64,000 bases of DNA from Jiella soli (GCF_020615385.1 NZ_JAJAVB010000039.1:124001-188000), one strand, 5' to 3'; shown: positions 7,634 through 16,670, numbered from the stretch's first letter. Made by a program: numbers and translations. The notes: generated from the sequence alone by a model not told the origin.

Positions 7634-8524
7634 GTGTGGCGTGAGATCGAACCGGATGAGACAAGGGACGTCGAGGTCGAAGGATACAAGGTCGTCACCT
7701 ACAGCTTCGGCTCCGGCGACGACGTCGTCTTCTGTCTCAATGGCGGTCCGGGCCTGCCTTGCGACTATCTGCGCGATTCCCACTCCTGCCTGATCGACCA
7801 TGGATACCGCGTCGTCGCCTTCGACCAGCTCGGCACCGGCAAGTCAGACCGGCCGACCGATCCGGCGCTGTGGACGATCACTCGCTATGTCGAGGAGGTC
7901 GAGACCGTGCGCCGGTCGCTCGGCCTCGGCAAAGTTCATCTCGTCGGGCAGTCCTGGGGCGGCTGGCTGTCGATCGAATACGCCCTCACCTATCCGGACG
8001 CGCTGAAGACGCTGGTCCTGGAAAACACCGCGGCCGACATTCCCCATCTCGTCTCGGAACTGGAGCGGCTGCGCGCCGCGCTCGGGCCGCAGACGGTGGC
8101 GATGATGCAGCGGCACGAGGCGGAGGGGACGCTCGACCATCCCGAGTACCAGGCCGCGATCACGCTCCTGAACTACCGCCATGTCTGCCGTCTCGCCGAG
8201 TGGCCGGCGCCTGTCCAGCGCTCGCTCGACGATTGGAACATGGGCCCGTACGGGACCATCCAGGGCCCGAACGAATTTCTCTATACGGGCAACCTCAAGG
8301 ACTGGAACCGCATCCCGGACATGCACCGCATCACCGTTCCGACGCTGATCACCGTCGGTCAGCATGACGAGCTGACGCCCGCCTGCGCCGCCAGGATGAA
8401 GCATTCCCTGCCCGATGCCGAGCTGAAGGTCTTCCCGAATTCCAGCCACATGCCCTTCTTCGAGGAGCCGCAGGCCTTCTTCCCGGTGCTGGTCGACTTC
8501 CTGAAGCGGCGCGGCAACGGTTAG
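7634..8524 (+). CDS. pip: Proline iminopeptidase-family alpha/beta hydrolase
   Basis: 296 residues, peptidase family S33. The oxyanion motif NGGPG is at residues 36-40, the nucleophile elbow GQSWGG puts S107 as catalytic serine, and D245 (VGQHDELTP) and H272 (NSSHMPFFEEP) complete the triad. Family members remove N-terminal proline from small peptides or cleave related amides. Start is GTG with a strong GAGGAGAGG site just upstream. It sits downstream of a lux-box-like palindrome and is followed 34 nt later by a complete peptide ABC importer. The hydrolase may generate or remove the ligand of the LuxR solo, as proposed for pip genes at such loci. Confidence 0.92.
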   Translation: MWREIEPDETRDVEVEGYKVVTYSFGSGDDVVFCLNGGPGLPCDYLRDSHSCLIDHGYRVVAFDQLGTGKSDRPTDPALWTITRYVEEVETVRRSLGLGKVHLVGQSWGGWLSIEYALTYPDALKTLVLENTAADIPHLVSELERLRAALGPQTVAMMQRHEAEGTLDHPEYQAAITLLNYRHVCRLAEWPAPVQRSLDDWNMGPYGTIQGPNEFLYTGNLKDWNRIPDMHRITVPTLITVGQHDELTPACAARMKHSLPDAELKVFPNSSHMPFFEEPQAFFPVLVDFLKRRGNG

Positions 8525-8558
8525 GGTCGCTTCATGACGCATCGAGGCTGATCAGGGA

Positions 8559-9497
8559 ATGCACCGTTACCGCTTCGTCATCACACGCCCGCTGCAGCTC
8601 CTGCCGGTGCTCCTCGGCATCAGCATCATCACCTTCGTCCTGGTGCGTTCGATCCCGGGCGACCCGGCGAGGATCCTGCTCGGCACGCGCGCGACGGCCT
8701 CGGCCATCGCCCGCATCCGCGCCCAGTACGGCCTCGATGATCCCCTGTGGATGCAGTATCTCTACTTTCTCAAGAACCTCGCCAATGGCGAGATGGGCCG
8801 CTCGATCCTCTACAAGGTCGACGTCATCGGCCTGATCTTCGGCCGGCTGGAGCCGACCATTGTCCTCGTATTCGGCAGCGTCTTCCTCTCGCTGCTGCTC
8901 GCGGTTCCGCTGGCGACGCTGGCTGCGCGCAACCGGGGCGGCGCCGTCGACCACACCGTGCGGATGATCTCCACCGGTGGCCTCGGCCTGCCCTCCTTCT
9001 GGCTTGGCATCATGCTGATCATCCTGTTCAGCGTCCGGCTCGACCTGTTTCCGGTCTCGGGCTACGGCTCGACGCTCGCCGAAAAGGCGCACCACATGGT
9101 GCTGCCCTGCCTCACCATCGCGCTGTCGCTGTCGGCGGTCCTCACGCGCAGCCTCAGGGCGAGTCTGATCGCCGAGATGCAGTCGGACGCCTCGACCGCG
9201 GCACGGGCGAGAGGCCTGCCGGAAGCGATGGTGTTCCGCCGCCACGTCCTGCCGAACTCGCTGATCCCGACGCTCAACCTCCTCGCCGTGAACATCGGCT
9301 GGCTGATCGGCGGCACGGTCGTCGTCGAGAGCGTCTTCGCCATTCCCGGCATGGGCCAGCTCCTGATCCGGGCGATCTTCACGCGCGACTACATGGTGGT
9401 CCAGGGCGTCGCCATGGTGTTTGCCGTCGCTTCCGTCCTCGTCAACTTTCTCGCCGACGTCCTGACCGTGACGCTCGACCCGCGGGTGAAGCTGTGA
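8559..9497 (+). CDS. Peptide ABC permease, DppB-like
   Basis: 312-residue membrane permease of the DppB/OppB family. It has the N-terminal TM segment, the PGDPARILLG loop, and the C-terminal EAA loop ARARGLPEAMVFRRHVLPN. Together with the next gene it forms the channel of a di/oligopeptide importer. It is the second gene of the pip operon, and the following permease begins inside its stop codon (GTGA). In the PipR system of a poplar endophyte an ABC peptide transporter beside the LuxR solo is needed for the response to the plant signal; this one is positioned for that role. Confidence 0.92.
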   Translation: MHRYRFVITRPLQLLPVLLGISIITFVLVRSIPGDPARILLGTRATASAIARIRAQYGLDDPLWMQYLYFLKNLANGEMGRSILYKVDVIGLIFGRLEPTIVLVFGSVFLSLLLAVPLATLAARNRGGAVDHTVRMISTGGLGLPSFWLGIMLIILFSVRLDLFPVSGYGSTLAEKAHHMVLPCLTIALSLSAVLTRSLRASLIAEMQSDASTAARARGLPEAMVFRRHVLPNSLIPTLNLLAVNIGWLIGGTVVVESVFAIPGMGQLLIRAIFTRDYMVVQGVAMVFAVASVLVNFLADVLTVTLDPRVKL

Positions 9498-10354
9498 GCG
9501 AGGCGGCCGCCGCAGCGCCCGGCCAGCCGGCGGCGCGACGCCGTCTGACCCGCGCCGTTCCGCAGCCGCTGCTCGTCGGCGGCGGCCTGCTTCTCTTCTT
9601 TCTGGTCCTGGCGGTCGGCGCGCCCGTCATCGCACCCTACGACCCGATCTATCAGGACGTCGCCGCACGGCTGACCGGGCCGAGCGCCGCGCATCCCTTC
9701 GGCACCGACAATTTCGGACGCGACATCCTTTCCCGGGTGATCTGGAGCGCGCGGATCGACCTGCAGATCGCCGTCCTCGGCGTCGTCTTCCCCTTCGTCA
9801 TCGGCACGACGGCCGGCACCATCGCCGGCTATTTCGGCGGGCTGACCGACACCCTTTTCATGCGGCTCGTCGACATCATCCTCGCCTTCCCCTTCCTCGT
9901 CCTGATGCTGGCGATCATCGCCATCCTCGGTCCGGGGCTTGCGAGCTTCTACATCGCGATGGCGCTGGTCGGCTGGGTCTCCTATGCGCGGCTGATCCGG
10001 GCCCAGATCCTGGTCCTGCGCCAGAGCGACTTCGCGATGGCGGCCAAGAGCCTCGGCTTCTCGCATGTCAGGATCATGTTCCGGCATCTCCTGCCGAACG
10101 CGATGATCGGCTCGATCGTCTTCTCGATGTCCGACGCAGTGCTCGTGCTCTTGAACGGCGCGGCGATCAGCTATCTCGGGCTCGGCGTGCAGCCGCCGAC
10201 GGCCGAATGGGGCATAATGGTCGCCGACGGCCAGGCCTTCATCTCCTCGGCCTGGTGGATCGCGACCTTTCCGGGCCTCGCCATCGTGCTCCTCGCCTTC
10301 GGCTTCAGCCTCCTCGCCGACGGTCTGGGCGAGAAGCTCGGGGTGCGCGCATGA
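9494..10354 (+). CDS. Peptide ABC permease, DppC-like
   Basis: 286 residues beginning with GTG that overlaps the DppB-like stop by 4 nt. An N-terminal cytoplasmic tail is followed by a TM segment, then the DppC signature HPFGTDNFGRDILSRVIW and the EAA loop AKSLGFSHVRIMFRHLLPN. Hydrophobic segments number about six. It partners the DppB-like protein. The long open frame upstream in the same register overlaps dppB and is not coding. Confidence 0.92.
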   Translation: MSEAAAAAPGQPAARRRLTRAVPQPLLVGGGLLLFFLVLAVGAPVIAPYDPIYQDVAARLTGPSAAHPFGTDNFGRDILSRVIWSARIDLQIAVLGVVFPFVIGTTAGTIAGYFGGLTDTLFMRLVDIILAFPFLVLMLAIIAILGPGLASFYIAMALVGWVSYARLIRAQILVLRQSDFAMAAKSLGFSHVRIMFRHLLPNAMIGSIVFSMSDAVLVLLNGAAISYLGLGVQPPTAEWGIMVADGQAFISSAWWIATFPGLAIVLLAFGFSLLADGLGEKLGVRA

Positions 10355-11352
10355 CCGCGCCGCTGCTAGAGGCGAAGGGGCTGACCGTGGTGGCGGAGAC
10401 ACCGACCGGCCGCCACCGCGTCGTCGACGGCGTCTCCTTCGACCTTGCCAGAGGCGAGATCCTCGGCCTCGTCGGCGAAAGCGGTTCGGGCAAGACCATG
10501 GCTTGCCGCGCGCTCTTGAAGCTCCTTCCGAGCCGGAGCCTGTCGATCCAGGCCGGCAGCGTGAGGCTGGACGGAAAGGAGATCCTGGATCTGCCGGACG
10601 CCGCCTTCCGCAAGATCCGCGGGGCACGGATCGGCATGATCTTCCAGAATCCTGCGAGCCATCTCGACCCCGTCATGACGATCGGCGACCAGATCGCCGA
10701 AAGCGTGCGCTTCCATCACGGCGGGGGACGCAAGTCCGCGACGGCGCGGGCGATCGAGCTCCTGCAGCAGGTCGGCATTCCCGATCCCGGCGAACGGGCC
10801 CGGGCCTTTCCGCACGAATTTTCCGGCGGCATGCGCCAGCGCGCGATGATCGCCCTCGCCCTCGCTCCGGACCCCGACGTCCTCATCGCCGACGAGCCGA
10901 CGACGGCGCTCGACGTGACCGTCCAGGCGCAGATCCTGCGGCTTCTGAAGGAATTGCGCGACAGTCGGGGGCTCTCGATCGTCTTCATCACCCACGATCT
11001 CGGCGTGGTGGCGCAGCTCTGCGACCGGATCTGCGTTCTCTATGGCGGCCGGGTCTGCGAACTCGGCCCGAAGCGCGCGATCCTCAAGGACGCGCGACAC
11101 CCCTACACGACCGGGCTGCTCGCCTGCCAGCCGGGACTGGCGAGCGGCGGCGGCCGGCTTGCAACGATCGCCGGCTATCCGCCGACGCTGGACCAGATGC
11201 CGCCCGGCTGCCGCTTCCACCCGCGCTGTCCGAACGCTCTCCTCGCCTGTGCAAAGGTCCAGCCGCCGCTCGAGACATTCGCGGGCGATCACGCCGCCGC
11301 CTGCCACAACCCGGTCGACGCCGCCCCGGCGCCGGTGACGGAGGACGCATGA
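10351..11352 (+). CDS. Peptide ABC ATPase, DppD-like
   Basis: 333 residues. Walker A GESGSGKT at 42-49, signature FSGGMRQR at 157-164, Walker B LIADEP at 178-183, followed by the C-terminal oligo_HPY region with conserved cysteines (CRFHPRCPNALLAC) found in peptide-importer ATPases, some of which bind an Fe-S cluster there. The start ATG overlaps the DppC-like stop by 4 nt. It is paired with the DppF-like ATPase that follows. Confidence 0.92.
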   Translation: MTAPLLEAKGLTVVAETPTGRHRVVDGVSFDLARGEILGLVGESGSGKTMACRALLKLLPSRSLSIQAGSVRLDGKEILDLPDAAFRKIRGARIGMIFQNPASHLDPVMTIGDQIAESVRFHHGGGRKSATARAIELLQQVGIPDPGERARAFPHEFSGGMRQRAMIALALAPDPDVLIADEPTTALDVTVQAQILRLLKELRDSRGLSIVFITHDLGVVAQLCDRICVLYGGRVCELGPKRAILKDARHPYTTGLLACQPGLASGGGRLATIAGYPPTLDQMPPGCRFHPRCPNALLACAKVQPPLETFAGDHAAACHNPVDAAPAPVTEDA

Positions 11353-12404
11353 GACCGCAAGCGCCGCTCGTGGAGACCGACGACGTGGTCCTGCATTTCC
11401 CGGTCTCCGGCGGCGGGCCGCTCGGCCTGTCGCGCCGCTTCGTGAAGGCCTTGAACGGTGTCTCGCTCACCGTGCGCCCCGGCGAGACGGTCGGGCTCGT
11501 CGGCGAGAGCGGATCCGGCAAGTCGACGCTCGGGCGGGCGCTGCTCGGGCTCGAACCCATCACCTCCGGCCATGTCGTTTTCGACGGCACGAGCGTCAGC
11601 GCCGGCAAGCGTCAGGATCTTGCGCGCCTGCGCCGCGAGACCGCGATGGTGTTCCAGGATCCGCTGAACGCGCTCAACCCGCGGCTGACCGCCGGCGAGG
11701 CGATCGCGGAGGTCCTGCGGGTCCACCGGAAAGTGCCGAAGGATGAAATCGCCGGGCGGGTCGACGAGCTCCTGACGCTGGTCGGGCTCGGCCCCTCACT
11801 CGCGCGCCGCAAGCCGCAGGCGCTCAGCGGCGGCCAGTGCCAGCGCGTCGGGATCGCGCGGGCGCTGGCGATCGAGCCGAAGCTGATCGTCGCCGACGAA
11901 TGCGTCGCCGCACTCGACGTCTCGATCCAGGGGCAGATCATCAACCTCTTCATCGACCTGAAGGACCGGATGAAGCTGACGGTGGTCTTCATCGCCCACG
12001 ACCTGGCGATCGTGCGACGGCTCTGCGACCGGGTGGCGGTGATGTATCTCGGCCGGATCGTCGAGGAAGGACCGACCGAGAAGGTCTTCTCGTCGCCGCG
12101 CCATCCCTACACCGCGGCACTGATCGAATCGATCCCGGAGATCGATCCAGACATTCCGCTGCCCGAAGCGCCGATGCAGGGCGAGCCGCCGAGCCCGATG
12201 AACCTGCCGCCCGGCTGTGCCTTCCACCCGCGTTGTCCCCATGCCCGCCAGCAGTGCCGCGCTGACCCGCCGCCAGAGCTGCGACGTCGCGACGACCATG
12301 GCTGGGCCTGCATCCTGGAACCCGGCGATCTGCCGCGCCCGCAGACGGCGGACCGGCTCCACCCCGCACCCCACCTTCAGTCCCCACAAGGAGAGCACCC
12401 ATGA
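11349..12404 (+). CDS. Peptide ABC ATPase, DppF-like
   Basis: 351 residues. Walker A GESGSGKS at 52-59, signature LSGGQCQR at 159-166, and a Walker B that reads VADECVAALD where most homologues have ADEPTSALD. The catalytic glutamate is kept, so it should still hydrolyse ATP. C-terminal oligo_HPY region with CAFHPRCPHARQQC. It overlaps both neighbours by 4 nt (ATGA), so dppBCDF and the binding protein are one translationally coupled operon behind pip. Confidence 0.92.
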   Translation: MRPQAPLVETDDVVLHFPVSGGGPLGLSRRFVKALNGVSLTVRPGETVGLVGESGSGKSTLGRALLGLEPITSGHVVFDGTSVSAGKRQDLARLRRETAMVFQDPLNALNPRLTAGEAIAEVLRVHRKVPKDEIAGRVDELLTLVGLGPSLARRKPQALSGGQCQRVGIARALAIEPKLIVADECVAALDVSIQGQIINLFIDLKDRMKLTVVFIAHDLAIVRRLCDRVAVMYLGRIVEEGPTEKVFSSPRHPYTAALIESIPEIDPDIPLPEAPMQGEPPSPMNLPPGCAFHPRCPHARQQCRADPPPELRRRDDHGWACILEPGDLPRPQTADRLHPAPHLQSPQGEHP

Positions 12405-13915
12405 ACCGAAGCCAATTGAAGCTTTTGACCGCGACGGCGCTAACCGTGCTGACGCTCGGAACGAGCATCGCCGAGGCCGCCGGCATCCTGACCATCGGAC
12501 GGCGCGAGGATTCGACCACTTTCGATCCCATAGCGACGGCCCAGAACGTCGATTTCTGGGTCTTCGCCAACGTCTTCGACGTCCTCGTGCGCGTCGACAA
12601 GACCGGCACCAAGCTCGAGCCGGGCCTGGCCGAAAGCTGGACGGTCTCCGACGACAATCTGACCTATACGTTCAAGATGCGCGACGCCAAGTTCTCCGAC
12701 GGATCGCCGATCACCTCCGAGGACGCGAAATACTCCCTCACCCGCATCCGCGACGACGAGCTTTCGCTCTGGGCCGATTCCTACAAGATCATCGAGGACA
12801 TGCAGACACCGGACGCCAAGACGCTGGTCGTCAAGCTGGCGTCGCCTTCCGCGCCCTTCCTCTCGACGCTGGCGATGCCCGGCGCCTCGATCATCTCCAA
12901 GAAGGCCATGGAGGAGATGGGCGAGGAAGCCTATGCGCAGAAGCCGGTCGCTTCCGGAGCCTTCACCGTCAAGGACTGGCTTCGTGGTGACAGGGTCATC
13001 CTGGAGAAGAACCCGAACTTCTGGCAGGCCGACCGCGTGAAGCTCGACGGCGTCGAATGGCTCTCGATCCCCGATGACAACACCCGCATGCTCAACGTCC
13101 AGGCTGGCCAAATCGACGCGGCGATCTTCGTGCCGTTCTCCCGCGTCGCGCAATTGAAGCAGGATCCGGAGCTCAATGTCCTGCTCGAACCCTCGACCCG
13201 CGAAGACGCGCTGCTGATCAACCATTCGCATGGCGATCTCGGCAAGAAGGAAGTCCGCCAGGCCCTCGATCTCGCGACCGACAAGCAGGCGATCGTCGAC
13301 GCCGTCACCTTCGGCATCGGCGAAGTGGCGAATTCCTACATTCCAAAGGGCGCGCTCTACTACTATGCCGACAATCTGCGCCGGCCCTACGACCCGGAGA
13401 AGGCCAAGCAGATCCTCAGCGATGCCGGTGTCTCCGACCTTTCGGTGACCTACCTCGTCAAGGCCGGCGACGAGGTCGACGAGCAGACCGCCGTGCTCCT
13501 CCAGCAGCAATATGCCAAGGCGGGGATCACGCTGAACATCCAGAAGATCGACGCCTCCCAGCAGTGGGACATGCTGGTCAACGGCGACTACGATATCGCG
13601 GTCGGCTACTGGACCAACGACATTCTCGACCCGGACCAGAAGACCACCTTCGTCCTCGGCAACGACACCAACATGAATTACATGACGCGTTACGACGATC
13701 CCGATCTAGCCAAGCTCGTCGCCGACGCCCGCGTCGAGATGGATCCGAAGAAGCGCGAAGAGATGTATGTCGAGATGCAGAAGCAGGCGAAGGAAGACGT
13801 CAACTGGGTCGACCTCTACTACAGCCCCTATATCAACGTGACCCGCAAGAACGTCGAGAACTTCTACCAGAACCCGCTCGGTCGCTTCTTCCTCGAAGAC
13901 ACCGTGAAAAAATGA
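12401..13915 (+). CDS. Peptide ABC solute-binding protein (family 5, DppA-like)
   Basis: 504 residues. A Sec signal peptide ends near SIAEAAG (about residue 27). It has SBP_bac_5 features: an early TFDP segment, LEPGLAESW, and a region with KFSDGSPITSEDAKYSL. Mature family members bind di/oligopeptides or other small amides. Unusually for this window it is the last gene of its operon, starting with a 4-nt overlap (and an AAGGAG site) at the end of dppF, and it is followed at once by a strong palindromic terminator. As the periplasmic receptor it decides which compound reaches the LuxR solo. Confidence 0.92.
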   Translation: MNRSQLKLLTATALTVLTLGTSIAEAAGILTIGRREDSTTFDPIATAQNVDFWVFANVFDVLVRVDKTGTKLEPGLAESWTVSDDNLTYTFKMRDAKFSDGSPITSEDAKYSLTRIRDDELSLWADSYKIIEDMQTPDAKTLVVKLASPSAPFLSTLAMPGASIISKKAMEEMGEEAYAQKPVASGAFTVKDWLRGDRVILEKNPNFWQADRVKLDGVEWLSIPDDNTRMLNVQAGQIDAAIFVPFSRVAQLKQDPELNVLLEPSTREDALLINHSHGDLGKKEVRQALDLATDKQAIVDAVTFGIGEVANSYIPKGALYYYADNLRRPYDPEKAKQILSDAGVSDLSVTYLVKAGDEVDEQTAVLLQQQYAKAGITLNIQKIDASQQWDMLVNGDYDIAVGYWTNDILDPDQKTTFVLGNDTNMNYMTRYDDPDLAKLVADARVEMDPKKREEMYVEMQKQAKEDVNWVDLYYSPYINVTRKNVENFYQNPLGRFFLEDTVKK

Positions 13916-13923
13916 CGCCCTCA

Positions 13924-13959
13924 GGCAATGACGCGGGCCGATCGGCCCGCGTCATTGCC
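13924..13959 (+). terminator. Terminator of the pip-dpp operon (36-bp perfect palindrome)
   Basis: Sixteen-base arms beginning GGCAATGACGCGGGCC are perfectly complementary around GATC, 8 nt after the binding-protein stop. The stem is very stable; a U-tract is poor. It also lies downstream of the convergent HMG-CoA-lyase-like gene (stop at 14074), so it may serve both directions. Confidence 0.7.
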
Positions 13960-14073
13960 GCCGTCCTTCCGGATACCCGGAGGACGAGCTGATGCGACTG
14001 CTGCCGGGCTCCGCCGCCAACAGTCAAGACCGTCCGTGCCCGCAGTCTGACGCCGGCACCCGCGACGCGGCCG

Positions 14074-14988
14074 TTACAAAAGGGCGCGCTGGCGGGGCAC
14101 GATCCGAAGATGGCTGGCCGTTTTGCCGCCAGGCAACGCCGCGACGCGGTCCGCGGCCGCCAGAAGCTTCGCGCGATCGATGCCGGTCGCGATCCCGCCC
14201 TCCTCGAAGGCGAAATGCAGGTCTTCGCTCGCCGTATTGCCGGTTGCGCCCGGTGCGAAGGGGCAGCCGCCGAGACCTGCTGCGGCCCCTTCGATGACGC
14301 AGACCCCGACCGAATGGGCAAACAGCGCGTTGGCGACACCCATGCCGAAGGTGTCGTGCCCGTGAAACGCCCAAACCGCATCGGTCGGCCCCTCTGCCAT
14401 GGCCGTCTCGAAACGCCTTGCGACCGTCATCGGGTCGGCGCGGCCGGTCGTGTCGCAAAGTGCGAACTCCGCCTTCGGCGCGATCTCGAGCGCTTCGGCG
14501 AAGACGCGGCGGACATCGTCGAGCGGAACGGTTCCGGCGAAGGGGCAGTCGAAGGCGGTGGCGAGATCGACGCGGATCCCCTCGCCGTCGGTGCCGGATT
14601 CCGAGACGATCGCGCGAAGCTGATCGAGCGACTGGGCGACGGTCTGGCGGACATTGTTGAGATTGTGCGGCTCTGAGACGGAGACGACGAAGACGAGATC
14701 GCCATAGCCGGCTTCGAGCGCGAGACTCGCGCCTTTGGCGTTCGGCACGAGGACCGACAGTCGGGCGCCCTCGCGCCCTTTGAAATGCTCGGCGATCTTC
14801 GCCATGTCGGCCATCTGCGGGATCGCCTTGGGGCTGACGAAGGACCCGAGTTCCATGCGCGTCACGCCGGCGTCGAGTAGCATCTCGATCACGGCGATCT
14901 TCTCGTCTGTCGGAAGCGGCTCGGCGATCGACTGGAAGCCGTCGCGTGGCGCGACTTCCAGAAGCGTGACGGTGGTCTTGTGGCTCAT
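14074..14988 (-). CDS. HMG-CoA lyase family protein
   Basis: 304 residues of the pyruvate-carboxyltransferase/HMG-CoA lyase TIM barrel. Catalytic R15-D16 is in APRDGFQ, the metal-binding HGHDTFG motif gives H209 and H211, and the lyase loop AGLGGCPFAPGATGN supplies C242 and N251. All residues needed for cleaving 3-hydroxy-3-methylglutaryl-CoA to acetyl-CoA and acetoacetate (or a similar tertiary hydroxyacyl-CoA such as citramalyl-CoA) are present. It is the last gene of an operon led by a class III CoA-transferase with a TRAP importer between, which suggests catabolism of an imported branched hydroxy-diacid rather than leucine breakdown; none of the leucine-pathway genes is near. Confidence 0.92.
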   Translation of the reverse strand: MSHKTTVTLLEVAPRDGFQSIAEPLPTDEKIAVIEMLLDAGVTRMELGSFVSPKAIPQMADMAKIAEHFKGREGARLSVLVPNAKGASLALEAGYGDLVFVVSVSEPHNLNNVRQTVAQSLDQLRAIVSESGTDGEGIRVDLATAFDCPFAGTVPLDDVRRVFAEALEIAPKAEFALCDTTGRADPMTVARRFETAMAEGPTDAVWAFHGHDTFGMGVANALFAHSVGVCVIEGAAAGLGGCPFAPGATGNTASEDLHFAFEEGGIATGIDRAKLLAAADRVAALPGGKTASHLRIVPRQRALL

Positions 14989-15036
14989 GCGGTCTCCTTG
15001 CCGCTTCGATCGTCGAACGGGCTGCGCAGGAGGCTC

Positions 15037-15543
15037 TCAGACATGCGCGGCGCCGTCCGATCTCGGCTTTTCCGGCCTGACGATGTCGAGGGCGAATTGC
15101 AGCCCGAGCGCCCCGAATCCGATCGGGAACATGGAATACGGGATCCAGTTGGGCGTTCCGAAGGCCGAGGAGACCCGCTCGCCATAGGCCCAGGCATCGT
15201 GCGCCATCAGATATCCGCGCCATGTCAGGATGGCACAGAAGACGATGCCGATGACGCTGATCACTGCCCTCAGAATACGCCGGCGGAGCGGAGACAGGGC
15301 GTCGGGCAGGAGCGAGATCCCGATATGCTCGCCGCGGCGCTCGACGTCGGCGGCGCACATCAGCGCGAGATAGACGACGAGGAAGGAGTTGATCTCCAGG
15401 CTCCAGGAGGTCGGCGCCGCAAGGACGTAGCGCATCAGCGCATCGTATGTGACGGTCACCGCCATGAATGCGAGCGCCACCACCCCGCCCATCGCAAGAA
15501 TGCGGGCGAGGCCGTCGATCGCCTTGATCACTGCCGACTTCAT
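15037..15543 (-). CDS. TRAP transporter small membrane subunit (DctQ)
   Basis: 168 residues with four predicted TM segments and the DctQ features RYVLAAPTSWSLEINSF and ADVERRGEHIGI. It holds together the large TRAP subunit and docks the binding protein. It lies 48 nt upstream of the HMG-CoA-lyase-like gene and 63 nt downstream of the TRAP binding protein. The order dctM, dctP, dctQ is unusual; dctP-dctQ-dctM is the common one and is used by the other two TRAP loci here. Confidence 0.9.
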   Translation of the reverse strand: MKSAVIKAIDGLARILAMGGVVALAFMAVTVTYDALMRYVLAAPTSWSLEINSFLVVYLALMCAADVERRGEHIGISLLPDALSPLRRRILRAVISVIGIVFCAILTWRGYLMAHDAWAYGERVSSAFGTPNWIPYSMFPIGFGALGLQFALDIVRPEKPRSDGAAHV

Positions 15544-15561
15544 GGCCTCCTCCTCCTGAAA

Positions 15562-15592
15562 GCACGCGCCCTGTTCTGCTCCGGGCGCGCGC
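15562..15592 (-). terminator. Intercistronic stem-loop between dctP and dctQ
   Basis: Arms CGCGCCC/GGGCGCG (15565-15571 and 15583-15589) are extended by two more pairs across a mismatch, with an 11-nt loop, just after the binding-protein stop. No U-tract. Probable mRNA-stabilising or attenuating hairpin. Confidence 0.4.
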
Positions 15593-15606
15593 GGCCGATT
15601 GGGCCG

Positions 15607-16644
15607 TCAGCCGGCCTCACCCATGGCGAGGGCGATCGCCTTCTTGCCGACGTCGCCGCCGACCTCCGACACCCAGGCGTCGCGGACATTGACGCTGACC
15701 TCGGCGAATCGGTCGAGCATGGCCTGGTCGGGATCGATCACCTCGAGGCCGCCCTCCTTGAACTTCGGCCAGTACTGCTTGTCGAAATAGTCCTGGTTGG
15801 CGACCTTGGCGCTGTTCTCGTCGAACCATTTGGCGCCGTCGATCATCGCCGACTTCACCTCGTCGGACATCGCGTTCCAGCGATCCGTCTGCACGAAAAT
15901 GCCGATGGCGAAGGCCGTGACCGGCACCTTCAGGACCTGCTTGACCTGCTCCTGGATCGAGCGGCCGTTGATGGTCGAGATGTTGGCGACCGCCGCGTCG
16001 ACCGTGCCGCGCTGGAGCGCGAGATAGAGCTCGGACGACGGGATGCGCACGGAGGCGCCGCCGAAATCCTCGATCGCCTTGGTCGCCTCGAAGGAGACGA
16101 CGCGGACCTTCTTGCCCTCGATCGCATCGAGATCGCGAATGCCGGGATCGCCGACCGACCAGATATATTCCGGCTCCATGATGCCGCCGCCCAGCGACAG
16201 GACGGTCAGCCCCTGCTTGTTCAGCTCCGAATTGATGAGCTCGAACAGCGGCGCGCCGCGCTTGAGGCGGTCGGGATTGTCGTAGAGCGGGCCCACGACG
16301 CCCGGCAGCCCCATCACGCCGAGGATCGGCAGCGAGCGGGTGATGTAGCTCGTGGTGTGGAACATGAAGTCGATGGTGCCGGCGCGCAGCGCTGGAAGCT
16401 GCTCGTCGGCCGAAAGAAGACGTCCGGAATCGTAGAAGTCGATCTCGACCGCGTCGGGCGCATTCTTGTTGACGTAATCGACGAAGCCCTGGGAGCCGTA
16501 GGCGAGATCGGCATAGGACGGCGGCAGGTAGGTGACGCCGGTCAGCTTCTGCGCGGCGAAAGCTGGGCTGGTGCGCAGGCCGAATGCGGCCCCCGCCGAC
16601 AGGGCCGCGGTTCCGGCGAGAAAGTGTCTTCTGTCGAGTGTCAT
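15607..16644 (-). CDS. TRAP transporter solute-binding protein (DctP), Tat-type signal
   Basis: 345 residues. The start MTLDRRHFLAGTAALSAGAA has a twin-arginine motif followed by a hydrophobic stretch ending near SPAFAA, so export through Tat is likely. The mature part is a DctP-fold protein; the usual conserved arginine region is RVVSFEATKAIEDFGGA. The start is supported by GGGAGGAAC upstream; the open frame continues back through dctM as an artefact. Ligand is probably a carboxylate: the operon contains a CoA-transferase and an HMG-CoA-lyase-like enzyme. Confidence 0.9.
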   Translation of the reverse strand: MTLDRRHFLAGTAALSAGAAFGLRTSPAFAAQKLTGVTYLPPSYADLAYGSQGFVDYVNKNAPDAVEIDFYDSGRLLSADEQLPALRAGTIDFMFHTTSYITRSLPILGVMGLPGVVGPLYDNPDRLKRGAPLFELINSELNKQGLTVLSLGGGIMEPEYIWSVGDPGIRDLDAIEGKKVRVVSFEATKAIEDFGGASVRIPSSELYLALQRGTVDAAVANISTINGRSIQEQVKQVLKVPVTAFAIGIFVQTDRWNAMSDEVKSAMIDGAKWFDENSAKVANQDYFDKQYWPKFKEGGLEVIDPDQAMLDRFAEVSVNVRDAWVSEVGGDVGKKAIALAMGEAG

Positions 16645-16670
16645 GTCGATGTTCCTCCCTTTTAGAACTG

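Noticed and set aside
14980-16665. Plus-strand open frame of 561 codons opposite the TRAP dctQ-dctP genes
   Set aside because: Antisense to clear TRAP genes, starts inside HMG-CoA-lyase-like 5' region, composition unlike a protein.
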